Below are positions 37,642 through 47,729 of a stretch of DNA of 64,000 nt, piece by piece. Numbering within the stretch: the stretch's first letter is position 1; each line of letters starts with the position of its first letter. Origin of the DNA: Ignavibacteriales bacterium. GTDB lineage: Bacteria; Bacteroidota; Ignavibacteria; Ignavibacteriales; Ignavibacteriaceae. The stretch spans positions 1,736,001 to 1,800,000 of the forward strand of contig CP065001.1 in NCBI GenBank assembly GCA_016700155.1, written 5' to 3'. Below the pieces are notes generated by a model. It was not told the DNA's origin and made no database searches. It saw only the letters and a list, made by a program, of their open reading frames with translations. Made by a program: the position numbers and the translations under genes.

Positions 37642-38195
37642 GAATGGTGTCGGTGATTATTCTGTCGCTATTTATTTCTGCCTGTTCAGGTGAAAGAGTA
37701 AAGCCTGTAATCGATCCCAATCTTGTTGTGGAAGAACTTCCAACACAGGAAAGCTGGAATTCAAAAGTTGTTTTTACAGACTCCGGGCAAACAAAAGCAA
37801 TTCTTCACACAGGACATTTAAGAGTTTTCAGTAAATCAATGGAGACTTTGCTTGATGATGGGGTGAAGGTAGATTTTTATAACCAGATGGAAAAAATTTC
37901 AACTGTGCTTACATCAAAGCGCGGCAGAGTAGATGATGCAACCAGAGATCTATATGCTATTGATAGTGTTGTTGCAGTGAGTGACAGCGGTGTCACAGTT
38001 TCAACTGAAGAACTAATGTGGCGGAATAAAGATCGTAAAATAGTTTCAGATAAATTTGTAACAATAATTTCTCCAAAAGAAAAAATTCAGGGATATGGTT
38101 TTGAATCAGATCAAAGCCTGCAGAACTACGTTATTTATAACATAACTTACGTTACAAGTATTGATTCTACTTCACAAAAAAGCGGACAGAAATAA
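37638..38195 (+). CDS. lptC: LptC-like LPS export protein
   Basis: Membrane-anchored periplasmic bridge component that passes LPS from LptB2FG to LptA. The 185 residues begin with a hydrophobic signal and a possible lipobox (ISAC). The body shows the LptC-type repeated strand pattern (AILHTGHLRVFSKS, LLDDGVKVDFY, TSKRGRVDDATRDLYA). It overlaps kdsD by 4 bases and precedes the OstA-like gene directly. Confidence 0.85.
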   Translation: MRMVSVIILSLFISACSGERVKPVIDPNLVVEELPTQESWNSKVVFTDSGQTKAILHTGHLRVFSKSMETLLDDGVKVDFYNQMEKISTVLTSKRGRVDDATRDLYAIDSVVAVSDSGVTVSTEELMWRNKDRKIVSDKFVTIISPKEKIQGYGFESDQSLQNYVIYNITYVTSIDSTSQKSGQK

Positions 38196-39632
38196 TTGAG
38201 AAAGATCTACATAAATATTTACGCTTTCATTTTTATATTCTTCACCACGGTGTCGATGAATATTTTTGCACAGGAAGATCTTATAACTGTAGTTGGTGAC
38301 AGCCTGGTTGGAAAAATTGTTAATGGTGAATCAGTTCGTGAAGTCTATGGCAATGTTATACTAAAACAGGGAAAGGTCACCGTTACTTGTAACCAGGCAA
38401 TTCAGTTCATAGCAAGGAATGATGCTGAACTCATCGGTAATGTTATTGCTGTACAGGAAAATACAACGATCAAAACTGAACGGGGATTTTATTACGGTAA
38501 TGAAAAAAGTACAATAAGTGAAACAGGTGTATCACTTGATGACGGAAAAGTTATTCTTAAAGCTGTAGTAGGTGAGTACTTTTTTAATGAAGACCGTGCA
38601 TTCTTTCACAAAGATGTTGTTCTGTACGATACTGCAACCACTCTTACTGCTGACTCATTGACCTATTTTAAAAGTGAAGACAGGACAGTTGCAACCGGTA
38701 ACGTTAGAATCATTGACGCAAGTAATATTATTGATTCAGACACTCTTGAGCATTTCAGGAATACAAGAATTACTTTTGCAAGCCACAGGGTAAAGATCAG
38801 CAATAATGAAAATAATATCGTCATTTACGGCGATCATTTGGAAGATTATGCGGAGAAAAATTTTACACTGATCGATAAGAATCCATTGCTGATACAGGTT
38901 GATACAACATATAATCCGACAGACTCAGTAAATAGTTTTACTCTTGATACCCTGGTTATTCAATCGCTCGTTATGGAAGCTTACCGCGATATTACAAATC
39001 TTTTTTACGCAAAAGATAGCGTTAAGATCGTAAGAGGAGATTTTGCTTCAACAAACGATCTTACAATTTACTACAGGGATATTGATAAGATTATAACAAG
39101 TAAACACCCGCGGAGTTTAAAACAACCCGTACTGTGGCAGGCAAATTCTCAACTAACCGGGGATTCAGTGACTATTTATTTAAGAGAAAAGCAGATAAGC
39201 CTGATGGATGTTGACCGGAATGCATTCATACTTTCACAGCATGATATTTATCGTGACAGGTTTGACCAGACATCAGGCGACAGGGTATCAATTCACTTTA
39301 AAGAAAAGACAATCGACTATACTGAAATATTCGGGAGTGTGTACAGCATTTATTATCTTTATGAAAACAATGAACCAAACGGATTAACCAAATCAACATC
39401 AAGAAACGCAATAATAAAGTTTGAGGATAAAACTGTTAGTGAAGTTCGATTATACGGCTCACCATCAAGTGAGTATTACCCTGAAGGTCAGGTTGCAGGA
39501 AAAGAATTATCATTTACACTTCCTAAATATGTTTTTTATCCGGACAGACCAGTTAAGGAAAAATTAATTCCTGAATGGATTTATGAAAATCAGGGAAAGA
39601 TAAAACTTCTAAACCAAATCGGTATTCAATAA
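38196..39632 (+). CDS. lptA: OstA/LptA-like periplasmic LPS transport protein
   Basis: Signal peptide (ending near MNIFAQ), then repeated LptA/OstA beta-jellyroll strands: VREVYGNVILKQGKVTVTCNQAIQF, LIGNVIAVQENTTI, VVLYDTATTLTADSLTYF, ATGNVRI, each split into expected repeats. At 478 residues it is the long OstA-like type common in Bacteroidota and not the ~180-residue proteobacterial LptA, so it may do more of the periplasmic bridge. The start is TTG directly after the lptC stop; lptB follows directly. Confidence 0.83.
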   Translation: MRKIYINIYAFIFIFFTTVSMNIFAQEDLITVVGDSLVGKIVNGESVREVYGNVILKQGKVTVTCNQAIQFIARNDAELIGNVIAVQENTTIKTERGFYYGNEKSTISETGVSLDDGKVILKAVVGEYFFNEDRAFFHKDVVLYDTATTLTADSLTYFKSEDRTVATGNVRIIDASNIIDSDTLEHFRNTRITFASHRVKISNNENNIVIYGDHLEDYAEKNFTLIDKNPLLIQVDTTYNPTDSVNSFTLDTLVIQSLVMEAYRDITNLFYAKDSVKIVRGDFASTNDLTIYYRDIDKIITSKHPRSLKQPVLWQANSQLTGDSVTIYLREKQISLMDVDRNAFILSQHDIYRDRFDQTSGDRVSIHFKEKTIDYTEIFGSVYSIYYLYENNEPNGLTKSTSRNAIIKFEDKTVSEVRLYGSPSSEYYPEGQVAGKELSFTLPKYVFYPDRPVKEKLIPEWIYENQGKIKLLNQIGIQ

Positions 39633-40373
39633 ATGAATTCAACAAAATTAAGAAGCGAAGATTTAGTAAAGATTTATAAAAAAAGAACAGTGGTTAATAA
39701 AGCTTCTGTCGAAGTTTCAAAAGGTGAGATTGTCGGACTGCTTGGACCAAACGGTGCGGGCAAAACAACTACATTTTATATGATAACCGGAATGATACGT
39801 CCCGAAAAAGGAAAAGTATTTTTAGATGAAACGGAGATCACTTCAGTTCCAATGTATAAGAGAGCAAGAATGGGAATTGGTTATCTTCCGCAGGAGGCCT
39901 CAATCTTCAGAAGATTAACGGTTGAGGAAAACCTTTATGCTGTTTTGGAAATGACAAAACTAAATGCAAAGGAAAGAAAAGAAAAATGTGAAAAATTACT
40001 GGAAGAGCTTTCGATTGCACACATACGCAAGAGTAAAGGCTTCCAGTTAAGCGGCGGCGAAAGAAGACGAACAGAAATTGCGCGTTCATTGGCGACCGAT
40101 CCGAGTTTTATTTTACTTGACGAACCATTCGCAGGTGTTGATCCTATCGCTGTAGAAGATATCATGACTATCGTGGCAAACCTTAAGAACAGGGGAATAG
40201 GAGTATTAATAACTGATCACAATGTTCATGAAACTCTGAGTATTGTTGATAAAGGTTATATACTGATAAACGGAGTAATATTTAAACAGGGCAAAGCAAT
40301 TGAACTTGCTGAAGATGAGGAAGTCCGAAAATTATATCTTGGCGAAAAATTCAAATTGGATAGATACTCCTGA
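39633..40373 (+). CDS. lptB: LptB, LPS export ABC ATPase
   Basis: Cytoplasmic ATPase powering LPS extraction. The 246 residues show Walker A GPNGAGKTT (38-46), the LptB-typical GIGYLPQEASIFRRLTVEENL, signature LSGGERRRTEIARSLA, Walker B FILLDEPFAGVDPIAVEDI and ITDHNVHETL. It closes the kdsA-orf-kdsD-lptC-lptA-lptB operon, and its stop lies 6 bases from the convergent endonuclease-like gene. lptF and lptG are not in the window. Confidence 0.96.
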   Translation: MNSTKLRSEDLVKIYKKRTVVNKASVEVSKGEIVGLLGPNGAGKTTTFYMITGMIRPEKGKVFLDETEITSVPMYKRARMGIGYLPQEASIFRRLTVEENLYAVLEMTKLNAKERKEKCEKLLEELSIAHIRKSKGFQLSGGERRRTEIARSLATDPSFILLDEPFAGVDPIAVEDIMTIVANLKNRGIGVLITDHNVHETLSIVDKGYILINGVIFKQGKAIELAEDEEVRKLYLGEKFKLDRYS

Positions 40374-40379
40374 AATAAT

Positions 40380-41366
40380 TTACTTCAGTTTTAAAGTCAC
40401 TATAAAAGGCAGATGGTCTGATGCAGAAGTAAAGTGTTCGTAAGTTCTGGCACGAATCCCGCCTGATGATTTACAAATATCTTTAATTGAAAATGAAATT
40501 AGTATGTGATCGATCTGCTGTCTTATTCCTTCGAACTCATATGTCCATCTTGTATTTAATAATGACTGATCAAAAAAATCTTTATGACCGGTTTGAATCA
40601 GATCATCATAAATATCATCAATTCCTCTCAGCCGTAATAATGTTGGTTGTCCCCTGTAATCATTCAAATCACCTGTGACGATGATATTTTTTCCGTCACG
40701 CAGATCATCAAGATAATGTCTTCTTACAATTGACGCTTGTGAAATTCTTTGCTGATCTTCAGCATATCCACCTCGTTCAGAAGCAAGATGAAGCACATAT
40801 AAAATGAAGTCTTTATTAAATGCTGTGAATGTCACTCGCATACCCTTACTTACACCGGTGTGTGTTTCTGTTTCAGGGTCATCGGTTTCTGGAAGATAAT
40901 ATTCTCTGCCGGGTATTTGCTGCAGTACTTCTGAAAGAGGAAAACGTGAGATAACTGCTACATGCTGATTCGTTGTGTTATCTGAAGAAATGCAGACTGC
41001 TTTGTGCGGATAGTTCATCCCAAGTGAATTTAGTTCCGTTCTTAATAATTCAACGTCCGCTTCCTCGCCGACTTCAGTAAGTGCAAGTACATCGGCTCTC
41101 AACTGTACAAGTACCTGGGCAACTAATTCAGTTGATTCCAAAAATTTTTGATCACGAAAGCCCGGTTGTGACCATTGCTGTTTTTGTGCATCACTTGCCT
41201 GGTTGATGTTTAACGGCAATCCGTACCTTACATGTATTTTATCTTTGTTCAGGAATTCACAATTAAATGTCGCGATCACTATACTGTCGTTTTGAGCTAA
41301 GACAAAAGATCGATCGCTAATAATCGTAATGAACAAAACCATAAATAAAAGTGTGCGCCTTTGCAT
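40380..41366 (-). CDS. Endonuclease/exonuclease/phosphatase family protein, exported
   Basis: A 328-residue protein with signal peptide (RSFVLAQ). It shows the EEP-fold landmarks ATFNCEFL (metal ligand region), LALTEVGEE (catalytic Glu), TGDLNDYRGQPTLL and SDHLPFIVTL with the catalytic His near the C-terminus. Substrate could be extracellular DNA or a phosphoester. It is transcribed alone, converging on lptB, with its start 157 bases from the tRNA. Confidence 0.85.
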   Translation of the reverse strand: MQRRTLLFMVLFITIISDRSFVLAQNDSIVIATFNCEFLNKDKIHVRYGLPLNINQASDAQKQQWSQPGFRDQKFLESTELVAQVLVQLRADVLALTEVGEEADVELLRTELNSLGMNYPHKAVCISSDNTTNQHVAVISRFPLSEVLQQIPGREYYLPETDDPETETHTGVSKGMRVTFTAFNKDFILYVLHLASERGGYAEDQQRISQASIVRRHYLDDLRDGKNIIVTGDLNDYRGQPTLLRLRGIDDIYDDLIQTGHKDFFDQSLLNTRWTYEFEGIRQQIDHILISFSIKDICKSSGGIRARTYEHFTSASDHLPFIVTLKLK

Positions 41367-41478
41367 AAAGCCTCCTTAAAGAAATGAGATTTGACTGACA
41401 GCAGAAGATACAATTTTGAAAAGTTATTTACTTCAACATAATAGTTGAACAAAAAAATATTAAAGTCCTGAACATTTA

Positions 41479-41510
41479 TTGCAAAAAGAAAGATTAAGTA
41501 TTATTTTTAC
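41479..41510 (+). promoter_or_regulatory. Bacteroidota-type promoter for the tRNA gene
   Basis: ATTG at 41478-41481 and TATTTTTA at 41502-41509 with 20 bases between, resembling the -33 TTTG / -7 TAnnTTTG promoter of Bacteroidota sigma factors. The transcript would start a few bases before the tRNA at 41524. Confidence 0.5.
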
Positions 41511-41523
41511 GACGCAAAAATAT

Positions 41524-41597
41524 GGGCTCATAGCTCAGTTGGTTAGAGCATCTGACTCATAATCAGAGGGTCGGTGGTTCAAGTCCATCTGGGCCCA
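41524..41597 (+). tRNA. tRNA with CAT anticodon (elongator Met or Ile2)
   Basis: A 74-base cloverleaf: acceptor stem GGGCTCA/TGGGCCC (one G-U), D arm GCTC/GAGC, anticodon stem TCTGA/TCAGA with loop CTCATAA (anticodon CAT), T arm GGTGG/CCATC with TTCAAGT loop, discriminator A. CCA is not encoded. It could read AUG as elongator Met, or AUA as Ile2 if the C34 is lysidinylated; the sequence alone does not settle it for me. It is not initiator-like, since the first base pair of the acceptor is G-C. Confidence 0.95.
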
Positions 41598-41605
41598 CTT
41601 AAAAG

Positions 41606-41636
41606 GCTTCAAAACAAATTGTTTTGGAGCTTTTTT
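41606..41636 (+). terminator. Terminator after the tRNA
   Basis: 11-bp stem GCTTCAAAACA/TGTTTTGGAGC with one G-U and an AAT loop, followed by six T. It lies 8 bases after the tRNA. Confidence 0.88.
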
Positions 41637-41756
41637 GTTTTAAATACTTTACCGAATAATGAATTAAATCTGGACTATTCAAAATAAAACCCTTAATTAT
41701 GTATAGTAAAAGTGCAGGAATTTGCTTGCGAAATTAATAATAAAGTCTGAGGGGTT

Positions 41757-43568
41757 ATGACTAACAAATTAAAAATTTATCCGATCCTGAAATCCGCTAT
41801 CATCTTTCAAATAATTTTTTCATCATTTCTCTTTGCTCAGATCGAGAGTGTAATTCAGAGGTATAGAGATGATCAAAAAGGCAGTATTAATAACAGGCGT
41901 CAGGGCACTCTTGATGGTAACCTTGTAAGAACTTTATTTTATACTAATGGTGAAGTTGGTAAATGGTCATTTCATCCATCAGGTGAATGGCCTATTGGGT
42001 CTGGACATTCATACCTTTCCGGAGTAGCAGTATTAATCGCTGCAGAAGTTATGGCTCCCGGGAATAGTCAAACTATCCATCCGTTAGAAACATCTTATAG
42101 AGAGTGGATGGATCCAAATCCACCGATAGGTATTGAAAAATGGGGGTTGGAACCAGTAGAAGGTTATGCAAAAATAGGTTCTACATTTCCTGCTTTAACC
42201 CTCGTACCTTCAAGTTGGCCTGATGAATGGCCAGATGCTTTAGGTTTGTCTGATGATTGGGATGGACATTGGTATGGATATTTTGGCAAAGATGTTTTTA
42301 ATGCTGATCTTGAATCATTCTTTGTGGTGGATGATTCAAAGGACAAGGAATGGTCACGATCACCTTATAATTACTACCCAATAGCTTCAGATACAGATAG
42401 AGCAGGGTTAGGATTACGAGTAGAAGTAAGATCATTCCAGTGGAATGCTGAACTTCTTGAAGATATTATTTTCTGGAACTATGATGTCATAAATATTTCT
42501 GATTACGATTATGAAAAAACATGTTTTGGAATTTTTACGGATAGCAATATAGGTGGTTTCGAGGATACAGGCGACGACTGCGCATCAGTCGATAGTACGC
42601 TTGCTCTTGCATACTACTTTGACTATGACGGGTTAGGCAGTCCCGGAAACTGGGTAACCGGATATATGGGGTACGCTTATCTTCAGAGTCCGGGTAATGT
42701 CTTAAACGGAATTGATGATGATGGAGACGGGATGATTGATGAGAGAATTGATGATGGTATTGATAACGATGCTGATTGGCGACCTTTTGATGATTTGAAT
42801 CTTAATGGTGTTTGGGATCCACAGGAAAATGAACCACTCAATGATGATTTGGGAGTCGATGGTATTGGACCTGAAAATCAAAACTATAACGGTCCTGATT
42901 TGGGAGAAGGTGATGGTCTTCCGACCAATGGTGAACCTAACTTTGATCTTAAAGACAATCACGAATCGGATCAGATTGGGTTAACAGCCGCATCAATTTA
43001 CAGGCTTGGTGAAGGGGGGACGGGAGGCGGTTGGCCAAAGGATGATGAACCAATGTGGTTGAAGATGAGCAGTGGAACATTCGATTCAACACTTCAAAAT
43101 GGAAATATGGCTATTGTCTTATCTTCTGGAACATTTCCATTTAAGAAATGGACGAGACAAAGATACTCTATGGCATTAATGTTTGGAAATGATCCGGATG
43201 ATTTAATTTTTAATAAAAAAGTTGCGCAGGCATTCTATAACAATAATTATGTTATGCCGGATTCAATTACTTCGGTAGATGATGAGAAGTTATCTTTGCC
43301 AACAAATAATTTTATTCTTTATCAAAACTATCCAAACCCGTTTAATCCTATAACCGAAATCAGTTTCTATTTACCTGTCGATGGAATGATTAAACTTACT
43401 ATCTATGATGTTCTTGGCAGAGAAGTAAAAATATATTCTAATGAATTCTACCGACAAGGTGAACATAAAATTCAATTTGACGGAAGTGAGTTAAGCAGTG
43501 GTATATATTTTTATAAACTAAGCTCTGATGATTTTAGTCAGACAAAAAAATTCATCCTTCTGAAATAA
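41757..43568 (+). CDS. Type IX-secreted protein with calcium-binding-like acidic repeats
   Basis: A 603-residue exported protein with signal peptide (FSSFLFAQ). The middle (about residues 320-400) is full of Asp/Asn/Gly-rich loops (GIDDDGDGMIDERIDDGIDND, LNLNGVWDPQEN in parts) that resemble thrombospondin-3 or EF-hand-like calcium sites. The last ~85 residues are a type A sorting domain: LYQNYPNPFNPITEISFYLP, then LTIYDVLGREV, then SGIYFYKL and a final KKFILLK. The catalytic or binding role is not recognised. SprA at the window start would be part of its export path. Confidence 0.85.
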   Translation: MTNKLKIYPILKSAIIFQIIFSSFLFAQIESVIQRYRDDQKGSINNRRQGTLDGNLVRTLFYTNGEVGKWSFHPSGEWPIGSGHSYLSGVAVLIAAEVMAPGNSQTIHPLETSYREWMDPNPPIGIEKWGLEPVEGYAKIGSTFPALTLVPSSWPDEWPDALGLSDDWDGHWYGYFGKDVFNADLESFFVVDDSKDKEWSRSPYNYYPIASDTDRAGLGLRVEVRSFQWNAELLEDIIFWNYDVINISDYDYEKTCFGIFTDSNIGGFEDTGDDCASVDSTLALAYYFDYDGLGSPGNWVTGYMGYAYLQSPGNVLNGIDDDGDGMIDERIDDGIDNDADWRPFDDLNLNGVWDPQENEPLNDDLGVDGIGPENQNYNGPDLGEGDGLPTNGEPNFDLKDNHESDQIGLTAASIYRLGEGGTGGGWPKDDEPMWLKMSSGTFDSTLQNGNMAIVLSSGTFPFKKWTRQRYSMALMFGNDPDDLIFNKKVAQAFYNNNYVMPDSITSVDDEKLSLPTNNFILYQNYPNPFNPITEISFYLPVDGMIKLTIYDVLGREVKIYSNEFYRQGEHKIQFDGSELSSGIYFYKLSSDDFSQTKKFILLK

Positions 43569-43726
43569 GAGACATGACTTTGGCAGCCAATATCAAAGTA
43601 ATAATTTAAAATTATCAATAAAATAATTTTGAATTCTGCAAAGCTTAATCTGAAGTGACTTTACCATAATTGAAGATGGTATAATTATAGTACCCTATCT
43701 TTACTTTTAAGAATCAGGATTTACTA

Positions 43727-44620
43727 ATGCACAAATTCATAGTTAAAATTTTATTTGTTTTCATATCAGTGTTTATCAGTGGCTGCAGCAAAGAGGATGC
43801 TCCAACAAATACGCCTCCACCAAACACGGTAACAAAAAGTCCAAAGAGGGGGCTTGCTTATAACCTGACACATCCGCTGGATCTCGATACGTTGAAGAAC
43901 GGAATTTCCTGGTGGTATAATTGGTATCATTCATCCACAGCTCCGGCTAACTATTATGCAGATTACAAGATGGAATTCATTCCAATGTTATGGGGCGGAA
44001 ACACAAGCAGTGGTGATATGATTCAGGTTAAAAATTATATTATGAACCACCCGGAAATACAATACCTGCTTGTAATGAATGAACCAAACCTCACTGATCA
44101 GGCAAACAGAACACCCCAACAGGCGGCTGCAGACTGGTTAAAGTATGAACAGGTTATCAGTGAACTTGCGGCTCAGCAACGAACAGTTTATCTCGTCGGA
44201 CCTGCAATGACATGGGGAACAATGTCCGGATTTTCCGATCCTGTAGTTTGGCTTGATGCTTTTTATGAAGCTTATAAATCAGCTAACGGCGGAAGACTTC
44301 CTAAAATAGATTACCTTGCTTTTCACTGGTATGATTACGGACTTGAAGCACAACTGAACAGGTTACAGAAGTATGGAAAGAAAATCTGGATTACCGAAAT
44401 GGCTAATTGGAATGCACAAATAAACTCATATCAAAAGCAAGCTGAGCAGATGCAGCAGATGGTTGCATTATGTGAAAGCAGGGAAGATGTGTTTCGTTAT
44501 GCCTGGTTTATCGGAAGAGGAAATTTTCCTGACAATAAATTTACTTACTTGTTTAATGCAGCTCCTGGGGATTTGAATGAACTCGGAAAGCTTTATTTGA
44601 GTTTGCCTTATTCGCAGTGA
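43727..44620 (+). CDS. GH128-like glycoside hydrolase, lipoprotein
   Basis: Lipoprotein (lipobox ISGC, C20) of 297 residues. The body fits the Asl1-like/GH128 beta-1,3-glucanase fold: KRGLAYN at strand 1, LVMNEPN with E119 and WITEMANWN with E224 as the acid/base and nucleophile pair at the ends of strands 4 and 7, and LAFHWYDYG before the second. Substrate is probably a beta-1,3-glucan, by family. It sits alone 158 bases after the T9SS cargo gene. Confidence 0.8.
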   Translation: MHKFIVKILFVFISVFISGCSKEDAPTNTPPPNTVTKSPKRGLAYNLTHPLDLDTLKNGISWWYNWYHSSTAPANYYADYKMEFIPMLWGGNTSSGDMIQVKNYIMNHPEIQYLLVMNEPNLTDQANRTPQQAAADWLKYEQVISELAAQQRTVYLVGPAMTWGTMSGFSDPVVWLDAFYEAYKSANGGRLPKIDYLAFHWYDYGLEAQLNRLQKYGKKIWITEMANWNAQINSYQKQAEQMQQMVALCESREDVFRYAWFIGRGNFPDNKFTYLFNAAPGDLNELGKLYLSLPYSQ

Positions 44621-44654
44621 AAGAAGTTTTTTTATAAGAATATCAACTAACAGA

Positions 44655-46940
44655 TTATTTCTTTCTGAACACGATAAACGTCATATCATCTTGTTGTCTG
44701 TTACCTGCCGTCCACTCAACTGCGGTTGATGAAAAATAAGTTATGATTTCTTCCGGAGTGCTTTTCCCTGAAGTTTCCAAAAGCTTATTTAGATTTTCAT
44801 ATCCAAACATTTCATTTTTATCATTGAATAATTCCGGCAGACCATCGCTCATAAGCATAACTGTATCCCCAGATTCAAGTTTTATTTTGGTTTTACTGTA
44901 AGTGTAATCAGTGACACCAAGCGGCAATCCTTTCAGCGAAATAGTTTCAACAGTTCCCGATGATGAACGATATATAAGTGCAGGAGGCATTCCGGCACCG
45001 GCGAGTTCAATTTCATCTTTACGGAATTTAACGAGTGCCATTGCCATAAACATGTTAGGGAGATTCATCTTCTTAAGTGCAAAACTTAATTTGTTGAGTA
45101 TACCGGCAATATCATCTTCGCGTGACAAAAGATTGAAAAGACTTTTTGTAGCAGTTACCATAGTTCCAGCCTGGGCGCCGTGTCCGGTTGCGTCGCCAAT
45201 TGCTATTGTAATTTCACCATGTGTGTTTTCACAAAAGTCATAATAGTCTCCTCCCACTTCCGTAGCGGTAATCATTGCTGCCGCAATTTCAATTTGAGGA
45301 TGCGCAGGCAGTTTTGCAGGAAGCATCGATAATTGTAAACGTCTCGCATCTTCGAGTTCTTTTTTCTTCTGTTCAAATTCAATTTGAAGAAGCTTTGCTT
45401 TTGCATCGGCGGATTCCATTTCAGTTTCGTGCAGCTGCTTTAGTGTTTTGTGTGCTTTGTGTTTAAGCCTGTACCTGTTAAATAATAATAATGATATAAC
45501 AACAACTGCGAGGAATCCGGCAAATAAGGCTGAGTTGTAAAGTGTCTGGAGTTCTTTATCACGCTGAAGAATTTCTATTTGTCTTTTCTGATTTTCACTT
45601 TCATATTTTGTCTCAAGCTCAGCGATGGTTTCCTGGCTTTCGGTGTTGAACATTGAATCATGTGCGGCTTTGTATAATTTATGTTCAGCTAATGCTTCTT
45701 TGAACATGCCGTTGTTTTCATAAATCGAAGCAAGAATGCTGTGTGCTTCACGAATAGTTGACCAGCTGTTACTTTCAAGTGCAAGTTCAAGTCCGCGTTT
45801 ACCGTCATTTAAAGCGGATACATAGTTATTTAGTTTGTTATAAATCTCCGCGCGTACAAGCAAAGAACTTGCAAGACCGTTTTTATCACCAACTTTTTCA
45901 CGGCTGTCAATTGCCCTGGTAATATAAGCAAGACCTTGTGAATAATTTCCAAGCTGTTCATATATAGATGCAATGTTATTCAAGGCGATTGATGTTGAAG
46001 ATTCATTATCAATTTTTTCCCATATCTCAAGTGCCTGCTGATAATAATTTAAAGCGGAATTCAGATCTTTCTGAAGTTCTTTTACAGCACCAATACTATT
46101 TAGTGTCGATGCTAAACCTCCTTTGTTACCAAGTTCATTCCAGTATTTTAATGCCTGCTCATAATATTCAAGTGATTTATCAAATTGCTCAAGCTTCTGA
46201 TAGATGATTCCAATGTTGTGAATCGACCCTGCAATACCGCGGGTATCATTTCGCATCTGGTTATGCTTAAGCGCAAGGTGATAAAATTTCAGAGCCTCAT
46301 CGTAATTGCCAATTATGGCATGCAGGATGCCAAGATAAGTGTAAGTGCTTACAAGTTCATTTTCATTATTATTCAGTTTAAGGATTTCGAGTGCACGGTT
46401 ATGGTATTTTAATGCTTCATCATTGTTGCTAAGTCTTCTGTGAATTGAACCCAGCTCATTCATAACCTTTGCATTAAATACAGGTTCATCATCCAATAGA
46501 TCGGTCACCAGAAGTTTAGATAGAACATTTATTCCTTCATTATAATTTTCTTCATTCCTCAGAATCCTTGCTTCAAGAAGAGATTTGTAGATCTGACCTT
46601 TTTCAACATTAAATATTCTTAGCTGATTTGAAATAAAATTAATATAACTCTTAACTGAGTCAGGATTATTCAAAAGAGCATGTGCCCAGCCTTTATAAAA
46701 TAAAAACTTCAGTTCAGATTCTTTGTCATTTAATTCTTTTGCCAGTTGAATACCCTGGTCAGAATACTCAAAAGAATTTTTTACCTGACGTGAAAGAGCA
46801 GCATCGGTAATTTCATCAAGCAGTTTCAGCTTTATTTCACCGTCAGCGTTATCAAGAAGTTGTATAAGGCTATCAACCTTTTGAGCAGGAACCAACCCAG
46901 CATGTAGTATTACAAGTAGAAAAAATAAAAAATGTTTCAT
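44655..46940 (-). CDS. TPR sensor with SpoIIE-type serine phosphatase domain
   Basis: A 761-residue membrane protein. Signal peptide, then tetratricopeptide repeats from about residue 60 to 435 (YHNRALEILKLNN, YHLALKHNQ, YYEQALKYWNELGN, YYQQALEIWEKI), one transmembrane span near 470-490 (LFAGFLAVVVISLLLF), a coiled-coil linker with ARRLQLSMLP, and a PP2C/SpoIIE domain from about 560 with GGDYYDFCE, IGDATGHGAQAG, LMSDGLPELFN and RQQDDMTFIV. Such proteins dephosphorylate anti-sigma antagonists in partner-switching; no partner is visible nearby. Confidence 0.92.
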   Translation of the reverse strand: MKHFLFFLLVILHAGLVPAQKVDSLIQLLDNADGEIKLKLLDEITDAALSRQVKNSFEYSDQGIQLAKELNDKESELKFLFYKGWAHALLNNPDSVKSYINFISNQLRIFNVEKGQIYKSLLEARILRNEENYNEGINVLSKLLVTDLLDDEPVFNAKVMNELGSIHRRLSNNDEALKYHNRALEILKLNNNENELVSTYTYLGILHAIIGNYDEALKFYHLALKHNQMRNDTRGIAGSIHNIGIIYQKLEQFDKSLEYYEQALKYWNELGNKGGLASTLNSIGAVKELQKDLNSALNYYQQALEIWEKIDNESSTSIALNNIASIYEQLGNYSQGLAYITRAIDSREKVGDKNGLASSLLVRAEIYNKLNNYVSALNDGKRGLELALESNSWSTIREAHSILASIYENNGMFKEALAEHKLYKAAHDSMFNTESQETIAELETKYESENQKRQIEILQRDKELQTLYNSALFAGFLAVVVISLLLFNRYRLKHKAHKTLKQLHETEMESADAKAKLLQIEFEQKKKELEDARRLQLSMLPAKLPAHPQIEIAAAMITATEVGGDYYDFCENTHGEITIAIGDATGHGAQAGTMVTATKSLFNLLSREDDIAGILNKLSFALKKMNLPNMFMAMALVKFRKDEIELAGAGMPPALIYRSSSGTVETISLKGLPLGVTDYTYSKTKIKLESGDTVMLMSDGLPELFNDKNEMFGYENLNKLLETSGKSTPEEIITYFSSTAVEWTAGNRQQDDMTFIVFRKK

Positions 46941-47214
46941 CGTTCAATCTAAAATTTGATTAACACACTATTTCTTAAAGAGAGATAATAATCTCCATTA
47001 CTTTCCAAAAATTTTCCGTGAGTTATGACTTATGAGCGATGCAAAATTAGCCCGATGCACAATAAGTAACAAACTATCTTTAGCCTTAATTGATGAATAA
47101 CAACTATGCAATGATGGGCGGCTAATATGCTTGAACCTATCTAAAAAATAAATTGAAACTGACAATGCATTTATCTAAGTTTGAATCAGAAAAATCAATT
47201 TAAAAAGGGCTGTT

Positions 47215-47721
47215 ATGAAACAATTTCTTTTTCTCTCATTCGTAATCTTTTTTACTTCAATTCTTTATGCACAATCCAATCGTGCCGGCAAATTTGGAAT
47301 TGGCTATTCAGGTAATCTCAGTTCTTCAACTAATGCGATTACAACAACTATCTGGGCTGATAACAGTATTGCGATTGAACCACAGTTTGGTTTAAACAGA
47401 GTTGAACTTAAAAACAGTAGTGCCACAATGTACCGGTTGGGACTGGGTATGCTTTATAACCTGAGCGAATCCGAAATATTACCTTACTTAGGATTTCGAA
47501 TAACTGCCGCTGTTGCTTCAGGCGAGAATGCTTCCTACACCGATATGATTTATTCATTGGTATTTGGTGGAGAATATTTTATTAGTGATCATTTCAGCGC
47601 AGGTGCTGAAGTAAGATTAAACTATGCAAATACTGACGAAGGATTCTCTCCATTATTTAATATTGAACAAGCAAGCATTATTACTACAGAACAAGTCCTA
47701 AACTTAAAATTATATTTTTAG
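47215..47721 (+). CDS. Small outer-membrane beta-barrel protein, unknown
   Basis: A 168-residue protein with signal peptide (FTSILYAQ) and alternating strand pattern typical of small outer-membrane barrels (GKFGIGYSGNL, IAIEPQFGLNRVEL, YRLGLGMLYNL, VFGGEYFISDHFSAGAEVRLNY), with a C-terminal strand ending LYF. No function recognised. It precedes a lipoprotein gene by 8 bases and is probably co-transcribed with it. Confidence 0.7.
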   Translation: MKQFLFLSFVIFFTSILYAQSNRAGKFGIGYSGNLSSSTNAITTTIWADNSIAIEPQFGLNRVELKNSSATMYRLGLGMLYNLSESEILPYLGFRITAAVASGENASYTDMIYSLVFGGEYFISDHFSAGAEVRLNYANTDEGFSPLFNIEQASIITTEQVLNLKLYF

Positions 47722-47729
47722 GTGAATTG

